From assembly GCA_965153455.1 (NCBI GenBank), contig OZ234497.1, positions 17,787,872 through 17,851,871 of the forward strand: a DNA stretch of 64,000 bases. The letters are read 5' to 3'. The notes under the pieces are model-generated. The model made no database searches, was not told the DNA's origin, and saw only the letters and a program-made list of their open reading frames with translations. This document shows, in pieces, positions 43,682-56,305 of the stretch (positions are counted from its first letter, which is position 1; each line of letters opens with the position of its first letter). This DNA comes from Sphagnum compactum (Eukaryota > Bryophyta > Sphagnopsida > Sphagnales). The position numbers and the translations under genes are program-made.

Positions 43682-46310
43682 TATGAAGCATTAAAAGCAG
43701 TTATGAATGTTATTGAAAGAGGGACACATTCCTCAAGGAGGGCCAATAGGCCATGGAACATCCCAATGAACTCCCTTTTGACTACTTGAATGGAAAATCT
43801 AAGAAGATGGGGTCAAGAGGTGTGCTTACAAAAGAAGAGGATGCAATAATGATTGCATGGATATTAACAATGCGAGAGTGCGGATTGTCCATTACCTTAC
43901 AACAATTGAATATGAAGGTTGTAGAGTAACATAAACAAAGGTTACACCGTTTTGAGATGGAATACCAAGTAATAATTAGTGGGCTTAATTCAAACACCAA
44001 CATCCAGAAATCAACAAATGACAAGAAGAAGAATTGGAAGTTTGTAGAGCACAAAGGATGACACCCAATTCCTACAACTATTTCACTAAAGGAAAACTAG
44101 AAAAAATAAAATTACCATTTGCAATTATATTATAATTGCAAAAGACATTTGCTACTAAAAATTATTTAATTGCATTAGACAAGTTGCATAAAACATTAGT
44201 TGCAAATGTGGATGTAGTCAATGGTCAACAAAATATTTCACCATTCGTTTACTATTGGATACCATCTGTAAATTACCATAACAATCAGAAACTTACATAA
44301 TGACATGTGACAAATGAAAAATGTTTTAAAAGTTTGTTTTAAAAATAGATGGTGGATCTTCATCATCTATTTTTAATGGTTTTAGATTGTGACACTTGGC
44401 ATAATACCCACATGTCACATGGCATTTTTGAATTCTGGTCAAAATAAATTGAAATCAATATTTAGGTGGATAGGTGGGACTAGGTAAATAGGTAGTTTAG
44501 ACTAAGTAGTTAGCTTGCTAGGTTAGTGGGACTAAGTAGGTAGGTAGGTAGGTAGGTACATAGGTAGGTAAATATTTTCAATTTTTTTAAGGTTTAACCT
44601 TTAGAGTTAAACTCCTTAAAAGGTTAAGCTCTTTTGATTGGTCCATTCTAATTGTCATGTGTTTTTTTATGTGAAAGTGTAGGACAAAGCCTCTTCATTA
44701 TATAGTTCTCAAAATGGAAGTGGAGGAAAAACATATGGGATAAAAATGAAAGTTGCAACTTAGTTGCAAATTAAATTGCAACTAAAATTTTTATTTCATA
44801 TCTTTTGTCCTCTTTTTAAAATTTATAAATTATATAACTAACTAGATAAATAACTAACTAACTATACAATAAGCTAAATAATTATTAATCATGACATATA
44901 TTGTAATCAATTAACTAATTCATTTAGTTATAAATTATTGATGAAGAGTTCATAAATAAATAAATAACTATAATATTATTACATTAATCATTATGAATTA
45001 AATAGCAATTAACTAATTATTAAGTTATAAATAATTGATTGATAGTTCATGTAGAAACAAATAAATAACTAATATATTGAATAATATCAAATATTAATTA
45101 CAAATATTGAATATGAACTATTAATTATCAATTAATTAAAATAAATATAAATAATTAATAAATAGATAGGTTAGGTTAGGTAGGTAGGTAACCTAGGCTT
45201 GATAGGTAGGTAAACATATAATTAGTACATAGGTTGATAGGTTAGGTTAGGTAGGTAAAAAGACATACATAGGTAGGTAGGTAGTTAATTTGCTTAAATA
45301 CAAACTAAATACAACTTTATAAATACAACAATGGCAACATAGCCCCATTATACCCCTAATAGAACTTAGCAAAAGTACACATACCTTTCAAAAGTTTCTT
45401 GATACACATATGTATATCACCAAGGGTTATTTTGACACTTTCGTGGTGCGACTAAATTTGGTTCCATTTGCAACTAATGGGACACATGAGCATGATTATG
45501 GATGGAAAAATTAATATTGTGTAGGATGAAGAAGTCATTAGTTGTAAGTGCAGTTGTAGCATAATTGTAAGAATGGTCAAAGGTGCAAAATAGTTACAAA
45601 AACAATTAGAGTTAGTTGCAAATGCATTAGTTGCATTTTGGGGGATTTATTTTAATGTTTCACTAACTTATAATCAATATACAACCAACATAATTATAGT
45701 TCTAATCATATATGGAATTATGATGAAACATGGATTCAAGCTAGTAGATAGTCTAAAATAAGAGGAGACCAAAAGTTTTGGCTAGAATCGAAAGGATGTA
45801 ATGTTTTTTTTAGCACCATCCCAAAATCTAGAGAACGGTTAATTGTAAATTATGTAATCAATGATGTCCGGGGTGTTTTACATGGTTTCTACATCTTCAA
45901 AGGTGAGAGACTAAGGGATGACTACGTAAGACTTTACAAACAAAATATTTGTATGGTAATGCAAAAAAGAACATGGATGACTACTTTCTTGTTTAAGGAA
46001 CCTATGGCTTCATTTAATAAGTCAATTCCAAGTGGAGTGTCCTTCAACAATAAACACTTGTTAATTTTAGACGGACATGGCAACCATGTTACCTTAAAAG
46101 CAATAGAATAGGTTAAAGAATTTGGGTTTAGGCATGATTACATTACCATCACACACATCACATGCATTGCAACCATTAGATGTGCTTATTTTAAACCATT
46201 TAGTATCACATTTAGAAAAGTTAGGGATGTAACTATGTTTAAAAGCAATCACATGGAACCAAACAAGGTCATTTTAGTTGGATGGGTGGGTCAAGCTTTA
46301 AAGTAATCAC
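43682..46310 (+). pseudogene. pogo-like (DDE_1 superfamily) transposase relic, split by a CACTA element
   Basis: The left part (43682-44083) shows a pipsqueak/HTH-like start (YEALKAVMNVIERGTHSSRR, WNIPMNSL) and then, after a frameshift, LTKEEDAIMIAWILTMRECG and LSITLQQLNMKVVE. These are typical DNA-binding regions of plant pogo-like proteins. The right part (45658-46310) shows WNYDETWIQA (first catalytic Asp, ~45716), WMTTFLFKEPMASF, LLILDGHGNHVTLKAIE (second Asp, ~46070), and HALQPLDV (third Asp, ~46160-46184, in another frame). YFKPFSITFRKVRD and KVILVGWVGQAL follow. Stops and frameshifts are several. The 1574-bp CACTA element with its target duplication sits between the two parts, so it inserted into this transposase. 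Sequence to ~46640 may be its tail. Confidence 0.8.
44081..45660. mobile_element. Non-autonomous CACTA (En/Spm-type) element, 1574 bp, TSD TTT
   Basis: The element spans 44084-45657. It begins CACTAAAGGAAAACTAG and ends TTTATTTTAATG, a decayed complement of CACTA (one transition in the terminus). It is flanked by TTT (44081-44083 and 45658-45660), the 3-bp duplication usual for this superfamily. Subterminal sequence repeats TTGCAAWTR and GCAACTAAA words. The interior has TAGGTAGG runs (44460-44575, 45165-45290) and very AT-rich DNA. No coding sequence. Its ends and a TTTTGATTGGTCC segment (44632) match the larger element at 59988-63121. Confidence 0.85.
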
Positions 46311-46640
46311 TCACAAAAAAATTTGGGTTTAGTTTGGGTTTAGAACTATGGGGATATGGCCTTTGAACCCAAAGGTAATGGATAATAAGACTAAACCATG
46401 AGAGGTTTACACTATAGCAAACCTAAACAATGCAAGGAATGAAAAAGATTACACAACAAAAAAGGAAATTGAAAATAATCCTCAATGGGGAGAAAAATGC
46501 AAAACTTTTCCATGTAATTGAAACATATCAGCATCCAACATTTGAAGATCTACAAGCTAGAAAATGGCCAATGTTATTATGTATATATGCCTTAGAGCCT
46601 TACAATGCTAGAATAGAAACCAAAAAATATTGATGTTGTA

Positions 46641-47490
46641 AACCTAAATGTTGCATATCCTATTTCACTACCTCACTTACCTACAAGATGCACCAATGGA
46701 AAAGAACCATTAATTAATTATTCTTAGTCACATGTTGTGACTAATTTTAAATACTTAAACATCTTAAGGAAAAAAAAAAATGGAATTTGGGCAATTATAA
46801 AGGAAATCAAAATAGGCAAAAAAAAGGAAAAAGAAGACATGCGAGCCAAATGAGCAGCAAATTTGGGTTCTGCAACAGAATGAACAACTTGAAAAACTAT
46901 TGATAAGCATGTTCAAGCACAATTCACTACAACTTGGACTTCAATTGTGATTTCTAGGGTGGATGACCACTTTCACCATGATTTTCAAATGGGTTTCCAA
47001 GCATATTCGCACAAATACATGGGGGCACAACAAGCAAGAGTGCAAACATGGGCTAAACAATAATCATGAAAGCACCAAATAACAAGGTCGCTACTTTCCA
47101 ATGATTGAAAAACAAGAAAATAAGTGTTTAGCCTAGGACCAACAACAAGTAGAACAACCTCAAGAAAGAAAATTATGAGATAGATCAAAAGTTTGAAAAA
47201 GAAGCAACAATAGTTGAAATATAACAACTATATAGTAGTTGAGAGAAAGGTAGCAGCTGGTGAGAACAAAATAATAACAACTAAAAGAAAGGTAATAATA
47301 GTTGAGAAAAAGGTAACAACTATTGAGAGAATGGTAGTAATTAAGCAATAGCTATCAATATTTATATGCATCATTTCCACATGTTCCATCAATATAACTC
47401 AACATCATCATCCACCACCTCCTATGCATACTAACATTCAATAGTGAATAAACATAGACACATTGCCAAGATTTATGTCAAACCAAACCA
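46641..47490. other. Decayed transposon-like sequence with a short tandem repeat
   Basis: 46780-47060 may be the tail of the pogo-like relic. 47190-47350 is a ~33-bp degenerate tandem repeat (AGTTGAGARAAAGGTARYAACTA). Confidence 0.45.
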
Positions 47491-50280
47491 CACTATTACA
47501 AAACCTATTTTTTATGTTGTCTTTTATGACTAAGTTATAGTCACCTTGGACAACCAAACAAGATGACTATACAGACATAATAGACAAGTTATTTTAAACA
47601 TGCACAAACTAGTAATTTAGTCATCACAATAACACATCTTGGGTTTTACAACAATTAATAAAATGACTATTATTTTTTTTACTACAATTGTAACTACAAG
47701 TTCATGTTAATGATTGTGTAGTTGTAAAGAACATTGTGGTGCCATGTGGCATTATGGTTTTGTGACTATAATCGATATCACAACTTGATGGTTTTTACAC
47801 AAATATCAAATTTTCATAAATATAATTTTCATCATCCAAATTTAGATAATAATAAAATTCCATTAATTCTTGCAACTTTTGGTGAATAATAACAACTTAT
47901 GGTCATGTGATGCTAATGTGGCATGCCACATGGCAACGAGGTTGATTAGTAGTCGCAACACCTCATAACTTGTGACATTAATTTCACGTCATGAATCATA
48001 TCATTGATTTGATGAATTAATCTCATTTATTAACTAGTTAAAAATATTGTTGTCCTTTGCGATTAATAACAACTCGCAGGTTTTCCATGTGATGATGACA
48101 TGCCATGCCATTTAGTAACAAACTATCACAAATTTTCGTAGTAATCCATGATTTTTTGTGACACATAAATTTTTGTGTATTTTGAATTTATGGCACCAAT
48201 ATTTGTCATGGCATGCCATAATTTTTTGTGTGCCATGAGGTTTTTGAAGTAATAAATACACATGCATATGTATGTGTACTAAACAATTTATTATTGACTT
48301 ATAATTATGACTACAATATTAATAGTCATTTTGAAAAAGGTGACACATAACTCCTTGGTTTTTAACTACTTAACACATTACCTTAGGTTAACATTCCTAT
48401 TAAGTTAACCTATGTATGTAGGCTACTTAGTAAAAACCTATTTTGTAATATAAGCTATCTTGTAAGTTACTTAATTAAACACAAGAAATTTACTACATTT
48501 AGTATGTTTAAATATACTTAAAATACATTACCCTATTAATAGGTTAACCTAGGTAGGTTTGCCTAGGTTCCTAGTTTTAGGTTTTTTGCCAAATCGACTT
48601 ACGTAGCCTCATTACAAGGTATTTTATCAAGTTTGTAACCACCTCAAGTTTGTGCAACTAGATACGACTATGATGTGACTAAATGCAACTATGATGCGAC
48701 TAAATGTGACATAATTATTTTAGGTTTTTTATTTAGCATTAAAATGTTTAGGTTAACCTAAATTAAGTTAGTAATAATATAGGTTGAGAAATTAATTCAT
48801 CTTAAGTCAATCTAAGGAGGTTTAAATCTAGGCTAGGTTGGTAGGTGGTAGGTAGGTTAACCTAGGTGAACCTAGGGTGGCGAAGGTTAATTCAAGGCTA
48901 AAAATTTTGAGCTTTATAACTTTGTGTTAAATATAATTAATATAAAAAAATGTGGTAGTGCAATGGATGAAGACTTGAACCCCAAAGTGAGGATGAAGGG
49001 TTCAAGTCCTCACTCATGCATCCTATGATACCTAAGCCACCTAGCTTAAGTTAGGTAGCCTAGTATAGGCTTCTTGGGCTAAGAGTTTGACGTTTGTTTT
49101 TAAATTAGGCCACCTAGTCTAGGTTAGGTAGCCTAGGTTGCCTTACATAGATAATTAACTTAATTAAGTTAAACTAAGTTGACTTTTGGTTACGCTAGCT
49201 ACATGGGTTAAGCTAGGTTGACTAATTTTGGACATGTTCAATGACTCATAATGTGTTTATAGATTTTTGACACATGTCATCCCTTCATCAGGGCATCTTT
49301 TATAACACTTAGTCAAATAAAACAACTAAGTTGAGATGTCATGCACTTTACACATCATACCAAAGTTAATGATGACATGAAATTTCATCAGTATAAGAAA
49401 AATTTAAAAGCTTGGTCATTAAAATGATTGAGCTTTACAATTGAATGTCCCTTGTGACTAAATGGGTGAAATGACATGGGTTTAACAACTCACTAGTTAG
49501 TAGTCGCATATGTCCTTTCTAACTAATATTTAGTTGTAAAAGCTAATTAAAAAACCCAAAATGTGTTGTGTATTAGACATGATTGAAATAATAATAGTGT
49601 GCCATGCGGCATGTATGAGTTGATTAATGACTAATATATTCATTATTGACATGGCAGGACATGTGTTATGTCTATTGTGACTAGAGTGATTAATGATGTT
49701 AACTCCATGGAATGACATGTGTCATGTATAATATGACTAATATGTCTAATTTTGATAACTTTAAATTGTGACAGGTGTCTTGTTTGTTATGCCTACATTA
49801 TCTAATGGCATTATTTTCATATAGTGACACATGTCATTTGATATGACTTGGTTGTTTGATGTTGCTTGTTGCATTGTTTGACATGTGGCATGTTATTAAT
49901 GGTTCATCATTAATATATTAGTATTCTTATTATTATATATTAATATTCTTGTTATTTGAGTGGCATCTTTAATATGCATGCCATTTTTTCTATATGGATT
50001 ACTTGAGCATTGCTAATCATCTGTTGCAAACTAAATAAGTCAATTGAACTAATATATAAATATACAAATTTAACCTATTCAACATCTTTCAACTTTCCAC
50101 ACACATACACTTACATTATTTGAACAATATCACACAAATGTAACCAAAATATATGAAGTTTTCATTCAAAATTGCAAGTTTGAAAATACAACATATACGG
50201 TCATTTGCCCAACTATATATGGAGCCTACAGAAAACTACATGTGTTAAAATACACATGATCATATCTACAAGTTCAAGTT
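47491..50280. other. Repeat-rich intergenic region with a possible CACTA terminus
   Basis: CACTATTACAAAACCTATTT at 47491 resembles a CACTA left end and is followed by GACTAAGTTATAGTCACC-type subterminal words. No matching right end with the same target duplication (CCA) was found. 47900-48250 and 49560-49900 repeat TGCCATGTGGCAT and TGACATGTGTCATG words. 48400-49200 is rich in TTAGGTTAACCTAGG. Confidence 0.5.
48953..49020 (+). other. tRNA-like pol III promoter (possible tRNA relic or SINE head)
   Basis: TGGTAGTGCAATGG (48953-48966) resembles an A box. GGTTCAAGTCC (48999-49009) matches the B box GGTTCRANTCC, at a normal tRNA spacing. The cloverleaf stems are poor, so a functional tRNA is unlikely. 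Confidence 0.35.
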
Positions 50281-50851
50281 TTACACCCTTGAAGATGTCA
50301 AATTCCAAGGCCACAATATAATGTAGCCTATGGCATCTCCTACATTGTATAAAGTATTAACATCAAGAGATGGAAATGGCAAAGTAACATTTGCCATTAA
50401 GCTGGAACTCATAGAAACAAATAATGTGATTGCTGGCATTTCCTTGTGATGTTGAAGAACTCTTACACCACCAAATTTCACAAAATTGCCAATTGCACAA
50501 AGCATCCTTCCTTCATCCATGAGGGTGATGGCTTCATTTGGCTTGTACTACAAAACACATGTACAAATCAAACACAATTGGCATTAACACAATAGAAATA
50601 CAAATGGGTTTATAGAAATTAACATAATTACCATGACAAAAAAATAACATGTTGATAGAAACTAACATAACCATGATAAAAACATAAACAAATTGACAAA
50701 AATAAACAATAACATGATAGGAACCCACATTTGGTCGAGCTTCTTTAGTTGCTGATGCAATAGTGTCTTTTGCATGTGACCTTGAGGAAAATTGGCCTTT
50801 CACAAGGTTTTTTGTACTCGATGCATGCACCTCATTTGCCAAAATTAGCAC
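50281..50851 (-). pseudogene. Tentative En/Spm-associated protein fragment
   Basis: The first piece (50851-~50730) contains ANEVHASSTKNLVKGQ and HAKDTIASATKEARPN. The second (to 50281) reads KPNEAITLMDEGRMLCAIGN, then SLDVNTLYNVGDAIGYIILW and PWNL, and ends in a stop. An acceptor-like TTTTGTAG|TACAAG precedes it. The pattern 'tl..vGdaIG..I.WP..l' resembles the C-terminal domain of plant Ptta/En/Spm-type transposon proteins. That resemblance is from memory of the family pattern and is weak evidence. Start and full extent are unknown. Confidence 0.4.
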
Positions 50852-51089
50852 CCTAGCTCCTTAGGTGTTTTTACCGTCCCTACAATTTACAAAAACCAAA
50901 TAACACATGTATCAAAACAAAATTGAACACTCCAAATACAAGCTTTCTTTGACATAATTTCATGAATAACATTTAATTATACAAATACTGCATGAAATCA
51001 AAACTTGTCAAAACATGAGGTTCATTGCTAATCACCTAAGGGGAAGGTGTCCATGCATAAGTTTTTACAAACTTCTAATGCGAGAATTC

Positions 51090-51730
51090 TTAAGTATCTT
51101 GCTTTTGCCCATGGTGGTGTAAACCCACATATCCTAAGGTGTTGGGTGCTTCTAATAACCCAAACAAGTAAAGCCACAATGTTCCCAATAGATAATTATT
51201 ATCATCTACCTCAATATTAAATGGTTCAAGTAGAATGTAATAATAGGGCACATTGCCCATACATTTGTATGGACAGTCATTAATAAGCAATGTATTCATA
51301 TGAAACAATGGCCTATTCATCTTTGGGTTAATCTCATTGAACACCCTACCCATGTTTTTCAACACTAGTGGCCATTTGGGATTCAAAGGATGGGGAACTT
51401 CAATTTGCTCACATTTTTCAACACCCCATAGAAAAACATGTTTTATCTCACACCCTTCTCCTCCTAACAATAACTCAACTATTGGAATCAAATTTGGCAT
51501 CGAACTGTTGATGACCATATCCCAACGTCAAACCGTGTACAACACAATTGCAAAACTTGATAATAGTTATGGCATGGGGCAACCATCTTATTCCAACACC
51601 TTATGGGATGAACCCATGGTGGCCAATATTTGTCACTGAGGACATGAATTGTAAAGCACAATAGACCATTGATGTCTAGGACAATTAGGTGTCGTACAAG
51701 AATCATTGGAGAAGGAATGTTGGCACTCAC
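51090..51730 (-). pseudogene. FCP1/NLI-interacting-factor-like (HAD phosphatase fold) relic
   Basis: The first part reads VRHLIVLDINGLLCFTIHVL ... FDVGIWSSTVRC. Near 51500 a one-base indel moves the frame to NLIPIVELLLGGEGCEIKHV, then FLWGVEKCEQIEVPHPLNPK, WPLVLKNMGRVF, NTLLINDCPYKCMGNVPYYY, and YLLGTLWLYLFGLLEAPNTL. The order 'DxNG..L', 'WSS', 'K.p..LK', and '..DDsPyK' is that of FCP1-type HAD proteins. The canonical DxDxT is D-I-N-G-L, so the second catalytic Asp is absent, and the usual DDSP is NDCP. Because of the frameshift and altered residues it is not an active phosphatase. It sits among transposon fragments on the same strand, so the domain may have been carried by a transposon. Confidence 0.65.
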
Positions 51731-52306
51731 CTTTGTTTATGGGCTCACCTCCTTTTGGGAATTTGTATTGTTAGTTTGTTTTCTAGAACCACCATGTAGA
51801 AGCTTGGACTATTTGGTAGGGTAAATGGACAAGTATCCACCATAAATAACTTGTTTTGCCCGAGTTTGGGATCGTGTGTTCTTCTTGTGCTTCTTTTCCT
51901 TCCCTACACCTAAATCTTCTTATTCAAGACTAGAAATGTTCATCACATGACTCATTTTATGAGCGATTAAGATGTCATGTGTGGCAAACATAGTTGCAAC
52001 TATCTTTGCTAACAAAGTTTGATCTCATGTTGATCCTTAGATTCTACTGTTGAAACTAAACCATTCCCCTAATCACGACAAACCTATAAAAATTCCAATA
52101 GTTATTAAGTGTTGGAAAAATCTACAATATTCAACGTTTCAATTAATCTGATTCCATATTTAATGAAAAATGAATTGAAAAAGTAATCTAAACAATTAGT
52201 TTTGTGAAATTACCACTCCTATATTCCCTTCAACATATGCTGCAAGATTGTTAAGTGGAATATGCTTAGCCTCTAAATCAGTTGCACCTCCCTACATGCC
52301 AAATGA

Positions 52307-52760
52307 TCACTTCATAAATGCAAGCATCTCCTCCATCATATTGGAAAGGACTTTTTGGTCCTTCACCAACTCATTCATGGTGGACTTCAACTCATATGTG
52401 GTTTTGTAAAACTTTTCATGGCTACCCACGATGCTATCCAAACGAACTTCAAGGTCAACAACTGAATCTCCAACAAGTCCACTACTTTTTAATTTAGATG
52501 TGTCCATCAATGTCCTTTCCTACAACCCAACACAAAGATACCCCCAAATCCATACTTGCATTAGTAGAATTTGTATGAATTGTGTAGGGATGGAAATGAT
52601 CTCCAAAACTGAACAAGTTTACATGAATGGATTTCATAACATTGCTTTTACCTCATCCTCATCCACCCCTGTTACTTTTTGTTTTTGGCTTTTGACCCTC
52701 TTTGCTTCTGTTTGGATTTCAACCAATGTGGGGGGTCTACCCAACTCCTTTTCCTGAATT
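52307..52760 (-). pseudogene. Tentative Ptta/En/Spm-type fragment with a coiled coil
   Basis: ELGRPPTLVEIQTEAKRVKS (about 52750-52690) resembles the 'GR.Pt..E' segment of plant En/Spm-type proteins. After a gap, LVGDSVVDLEVRLDSIVGSH ... KSTMNELVKDQKVLSNMMEE (52470-52310) is heptad-like and ends in a stop. An intron or decayed segment separates the two. It is upstream, on the same strand, of the FCP1-like relic and the 50.3-50.85 kb fragment, so all three may belong to one decayed gene. Confidence 0.4.
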
Positions 52761-55700
52761 CCCAAGAAATGTCAAAGTAGGTATAGGAACAATGCGTTAG
52801 GAACTTAATCCACAAAATAAATCATCCACAAAACAAGAGGGAGATTGTGATCTTACCAAGTGCTCCTTTAAACCACTTTCACCTACACTACTAACATTGT
52901 TTATATTTTTTTGCATGTGTTGAATTTTGGTCAACCTTTTAGTTCGTGCAATTGTTTCATCCTAGGACATGAATTCTTTCAATTGATTCCAATGGGCCTT
53001 TGGGCAATTGGGAGGTCAATCTTCACCCTCATAATCCTATAGGAGGTTTTGAACACTGGATGTTTGACTTGGAAGGATTATAGGAGTGGACCAAGGTGTA
53101 AGTTACTACGGAGGCATCCACCAACCTAGATGCATCCGCTAGCCTAGAGGCATGGGCCACCCAAAAGGCCATTGCCATCCAGTTTGCATTGCCCACCTTT
53201 GAGGTTGCCATGTTGGAGGAAGATTATGGGGTTGGGCTGGCAAAACAATTATAGTTTGTGTAGTAACTAGTAGATTTGATTGAACACCATCTGCATTCAT
53301 GCACTTGCATTCACACACATAAAACTACAAATTACAATCTAAAAACAAAATACAATATGACTATAAAACAAGAAAAAAAACACAAAAAATGGAAATAAAA
53401 AAAAGGTTTAAGGGTTACAAACCTCCCATAGCCACGGCATTAGCTGTAACAATTATAGGCTCCTTTGAATTGGGCTGCATTGTAGGAGTTGATACATGAA
53501 TTGGTATAATATTTGTCCCAAAATTGTTAGGCTCTTGATTCAACTTTAATTTTTAAATTGAATTTGGAGCCCCATTCAGAGAGTCATTTGTATAAGAGGG
53601 GGCATGTGTTAGAGCGTGTGGTGGCTTTTGGGCCAATTCAATTGATGCCATAGTTGGTTTTCTCATCTTCCATCGTCGTATATGTTGTCCCTTTTGGCTT
53701 TGCAAAAAATCACATAAGCAAATTTAGCATGCGTTCAAGGTTTACCAAATACTAAAACTAAGCAAAATTGATGAATGAACCCTAATTCAATGAACCTTAT
53801 AACAAAGGTTCACATTGAAGTAGAATCAACCAAATCCAAAAACACAAAAGGTTGTATGAGTATGATCACAACTACCTAAACACGTGTTGTTGCCTTCTTC
53901 ACTTCAATATATTCTTTAGATGTTGAATCAAAACCAACTTCATCTTTAACATCTTCTTCATTTTGTTAAGCTTCATAGAGTCCTTTGATTTCAATGACCC
54001 TTTCGATTTAGGATTAGAATCATCACTATAAGTGAATGATTTAGGTGCTAGCTTTTCCAAGCGCTTGTGATGTCAAGGTGCTAAAACTGTTGGCGGCACT
54101 AATTTCTATTTGGGCAAAGGTTGCAACAAAAATATCTACAACGGCCTCTCTTTGCAAGAAAATAAACACAAACAAGAATTGCCAAATGTAAGTAATGCAC
54201 ATGAAAGAACAAAATTTAAAAACTTAATTTCGGCTCGGGAAGTGTTGAGTGTTGTAGAGATTCAAGAGATGTGTGTTCTTCGAATATTGCAAATGCGAAG
54301 GTCACAAGCTCTTTGCGTCTATGTGCTCTTTGAAAACATCGGAGTTAAAGTTCAGAGGTGTGAGGGAATCAAATTGTGAAAACATTCAAATTTTGTGATG
54401 AAAGTAAATGAAAGGAAAATGTTCATTCTCAACCCTAAATTGCAATGACATGATTTTCCAACAAAAAGGTGACTGAAAGTTGACAATTTTTACAAGAATG
54501 ATGTGAACAATTAACAACCTAAAGTGAGGGAAACAAAGAACCTCAAAGAAACATGATGACAAAATGTAGGAAACAAGAAGGGACAAGAGAATGCTCAAAA
54601 AAAGGGGGGGAAAGAAAACGATATAAATAAGAAGGGACATCAAAATGTGTGGGCAATGAGAAGGAATAAGGTATTGTTGTGAATCAAAGGTATTTCTAGG
54701 AGCTTGAAGGTAAACGAAAATTGTGTTTTTGTAGAAAGCAAAAGGCATGAAACTACACTTACTTCCACCCTAAACCGAGAAAATTATTAAACTTCTTCTT
54801 GTTCTCTACGATAGTTTGTTGCCTAAGTGCTTCATAATATTCACTAGGAACACTACTATTGTTAGGTACTTGCATTGCATTCTCCTCCTCCATCCCAATT
54901 GCATTCGACGTGAAACTCCATTCAAGGTAACCTTCAATTATAGAACAAAACTTCTTCCTTGCACATTATTTTTCACTGTGATAATAAGTGATTTGTTATT
55001 TCACAAAATTCTGCACAAAACATTCTCTCACAATTTTCACAACTATCAAGAAATTGAAAATGCAATATGTGTGCACTATACTAGACTTATGTGTTGTTTT
55101 TTGTGTTTCTACTACTCTACAATGCACCATGTGTGAACTATAGTATCTCACATGTGATAAAATCAACTAATGCCACCTCATACTCATGTGGATATGTGGC
55201 ATACCAACTTGACTACGTATAACTAGTATTAGCCATGCCATGCCATGTGATACCACTTGACATGGCATACCATATGACATGGAATGACTAATACTAGTCA
55301 TACAATACATGTGTCATGCCTAGTCATAATTTGTATCATTGAATATTGCATTGTTAATCTACTATTGTAAAAACATCATGCAAACATGTGGGTTACAATG
55401 AGATAAATTTGGACTCTAGAATATGTGAAGGATATGTATATATAATAATTGAGCAAGGGAAACAAATATGTCATAATGAAGGTAACAATTAAAATTTCAT
55501 ACAATGCATGCTACATTAATGTGAAGCCATAATTGCTACAATTTAACAAATCATGTTTTGGAGGGCATGGTCTAGTAATGTAACATGTCAATTTATGTCA
55601 TGTATTTAGTACATAATATTCCCAATAATTTTCATAGTAAAATTAATAAAATAAAAAAAATAAAATGGAAATTGATGGGCAATACTATAATGGATAATCT

Positions 55701-56300
55701 TGCAATGCATTGAATTTGCATTTGTTGTTTTATAGTGCAATTTTTTTTCTATGTTGATATTGGGATTAATCTGTTTTCAAATGAATGTCTATTTTTTTTG
55801 TAAAATGTATGCTTGAAATTTCTTTTCTATCAAAATTTCAACTTTTGAAATTTTGTAAATGTATATCAATTTTTTTTTCTATTAATATTTTTACATTGAT
55901 ATGCAATCACACCTCAAGTTCTATTTAGTTGTTTAGTCCAAATGTGTCATCAAGCTCATTAATTAATTTAAAAATCAACTATCAATTCATGTGTTTCACA
56001 TGTAAATTATTCATATGCAACTTATTTTGAATTGTAACAAATTTCATAAAGCTTTTAAGAATACTTTTGAAATTCTGAAATTACTAATCTAGTTTATTTT
56101 TTCATGAAATTCTTACACATTGTTCTTATCCAAGGATTTTGTATTCATTCAAATTAATAGGGTGTGGTTTTGTTACAAGTAATTTGAACTGTAGGTGGTG
56201 GGGACAAACATGATTTAAATATTGTATGCATGATGTTGAGGGGAAATCATGATTTAAATTGATGTGTTAGGGTTTTTGGTAGGAATATCATACCAAAGCT
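52761..56300. other. Intergenic, transposon debris likely, no supported gene
   Basis: Minus-strand bits at 53030-53211 (Ala-rich), 53400-53690 and 53900-54110 (Lys-rich) may be upstream exons of the same decayed gene, but nothing can be proved. 55140-55340 repeats CATGCCATGTGATACC-type palindromic words. The rest is AT-rich. Confidence 0.4.
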
Positions 56301-56305
56301 TTGAA

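Noticed and set aside
47491-48255. Possible third CACTA element (CACTATTACAAAACC ... GGTTTTTGAAGTA)
   Set aside because: The right end lacks the terminal G and the flanking triplets differ (CCA vs ATA), so no target duplication supports it.
54386-55136. Frames of 106-120 codons
   Set aside because: Hydrophobic, AT-driven frames without motifs or intron signals.
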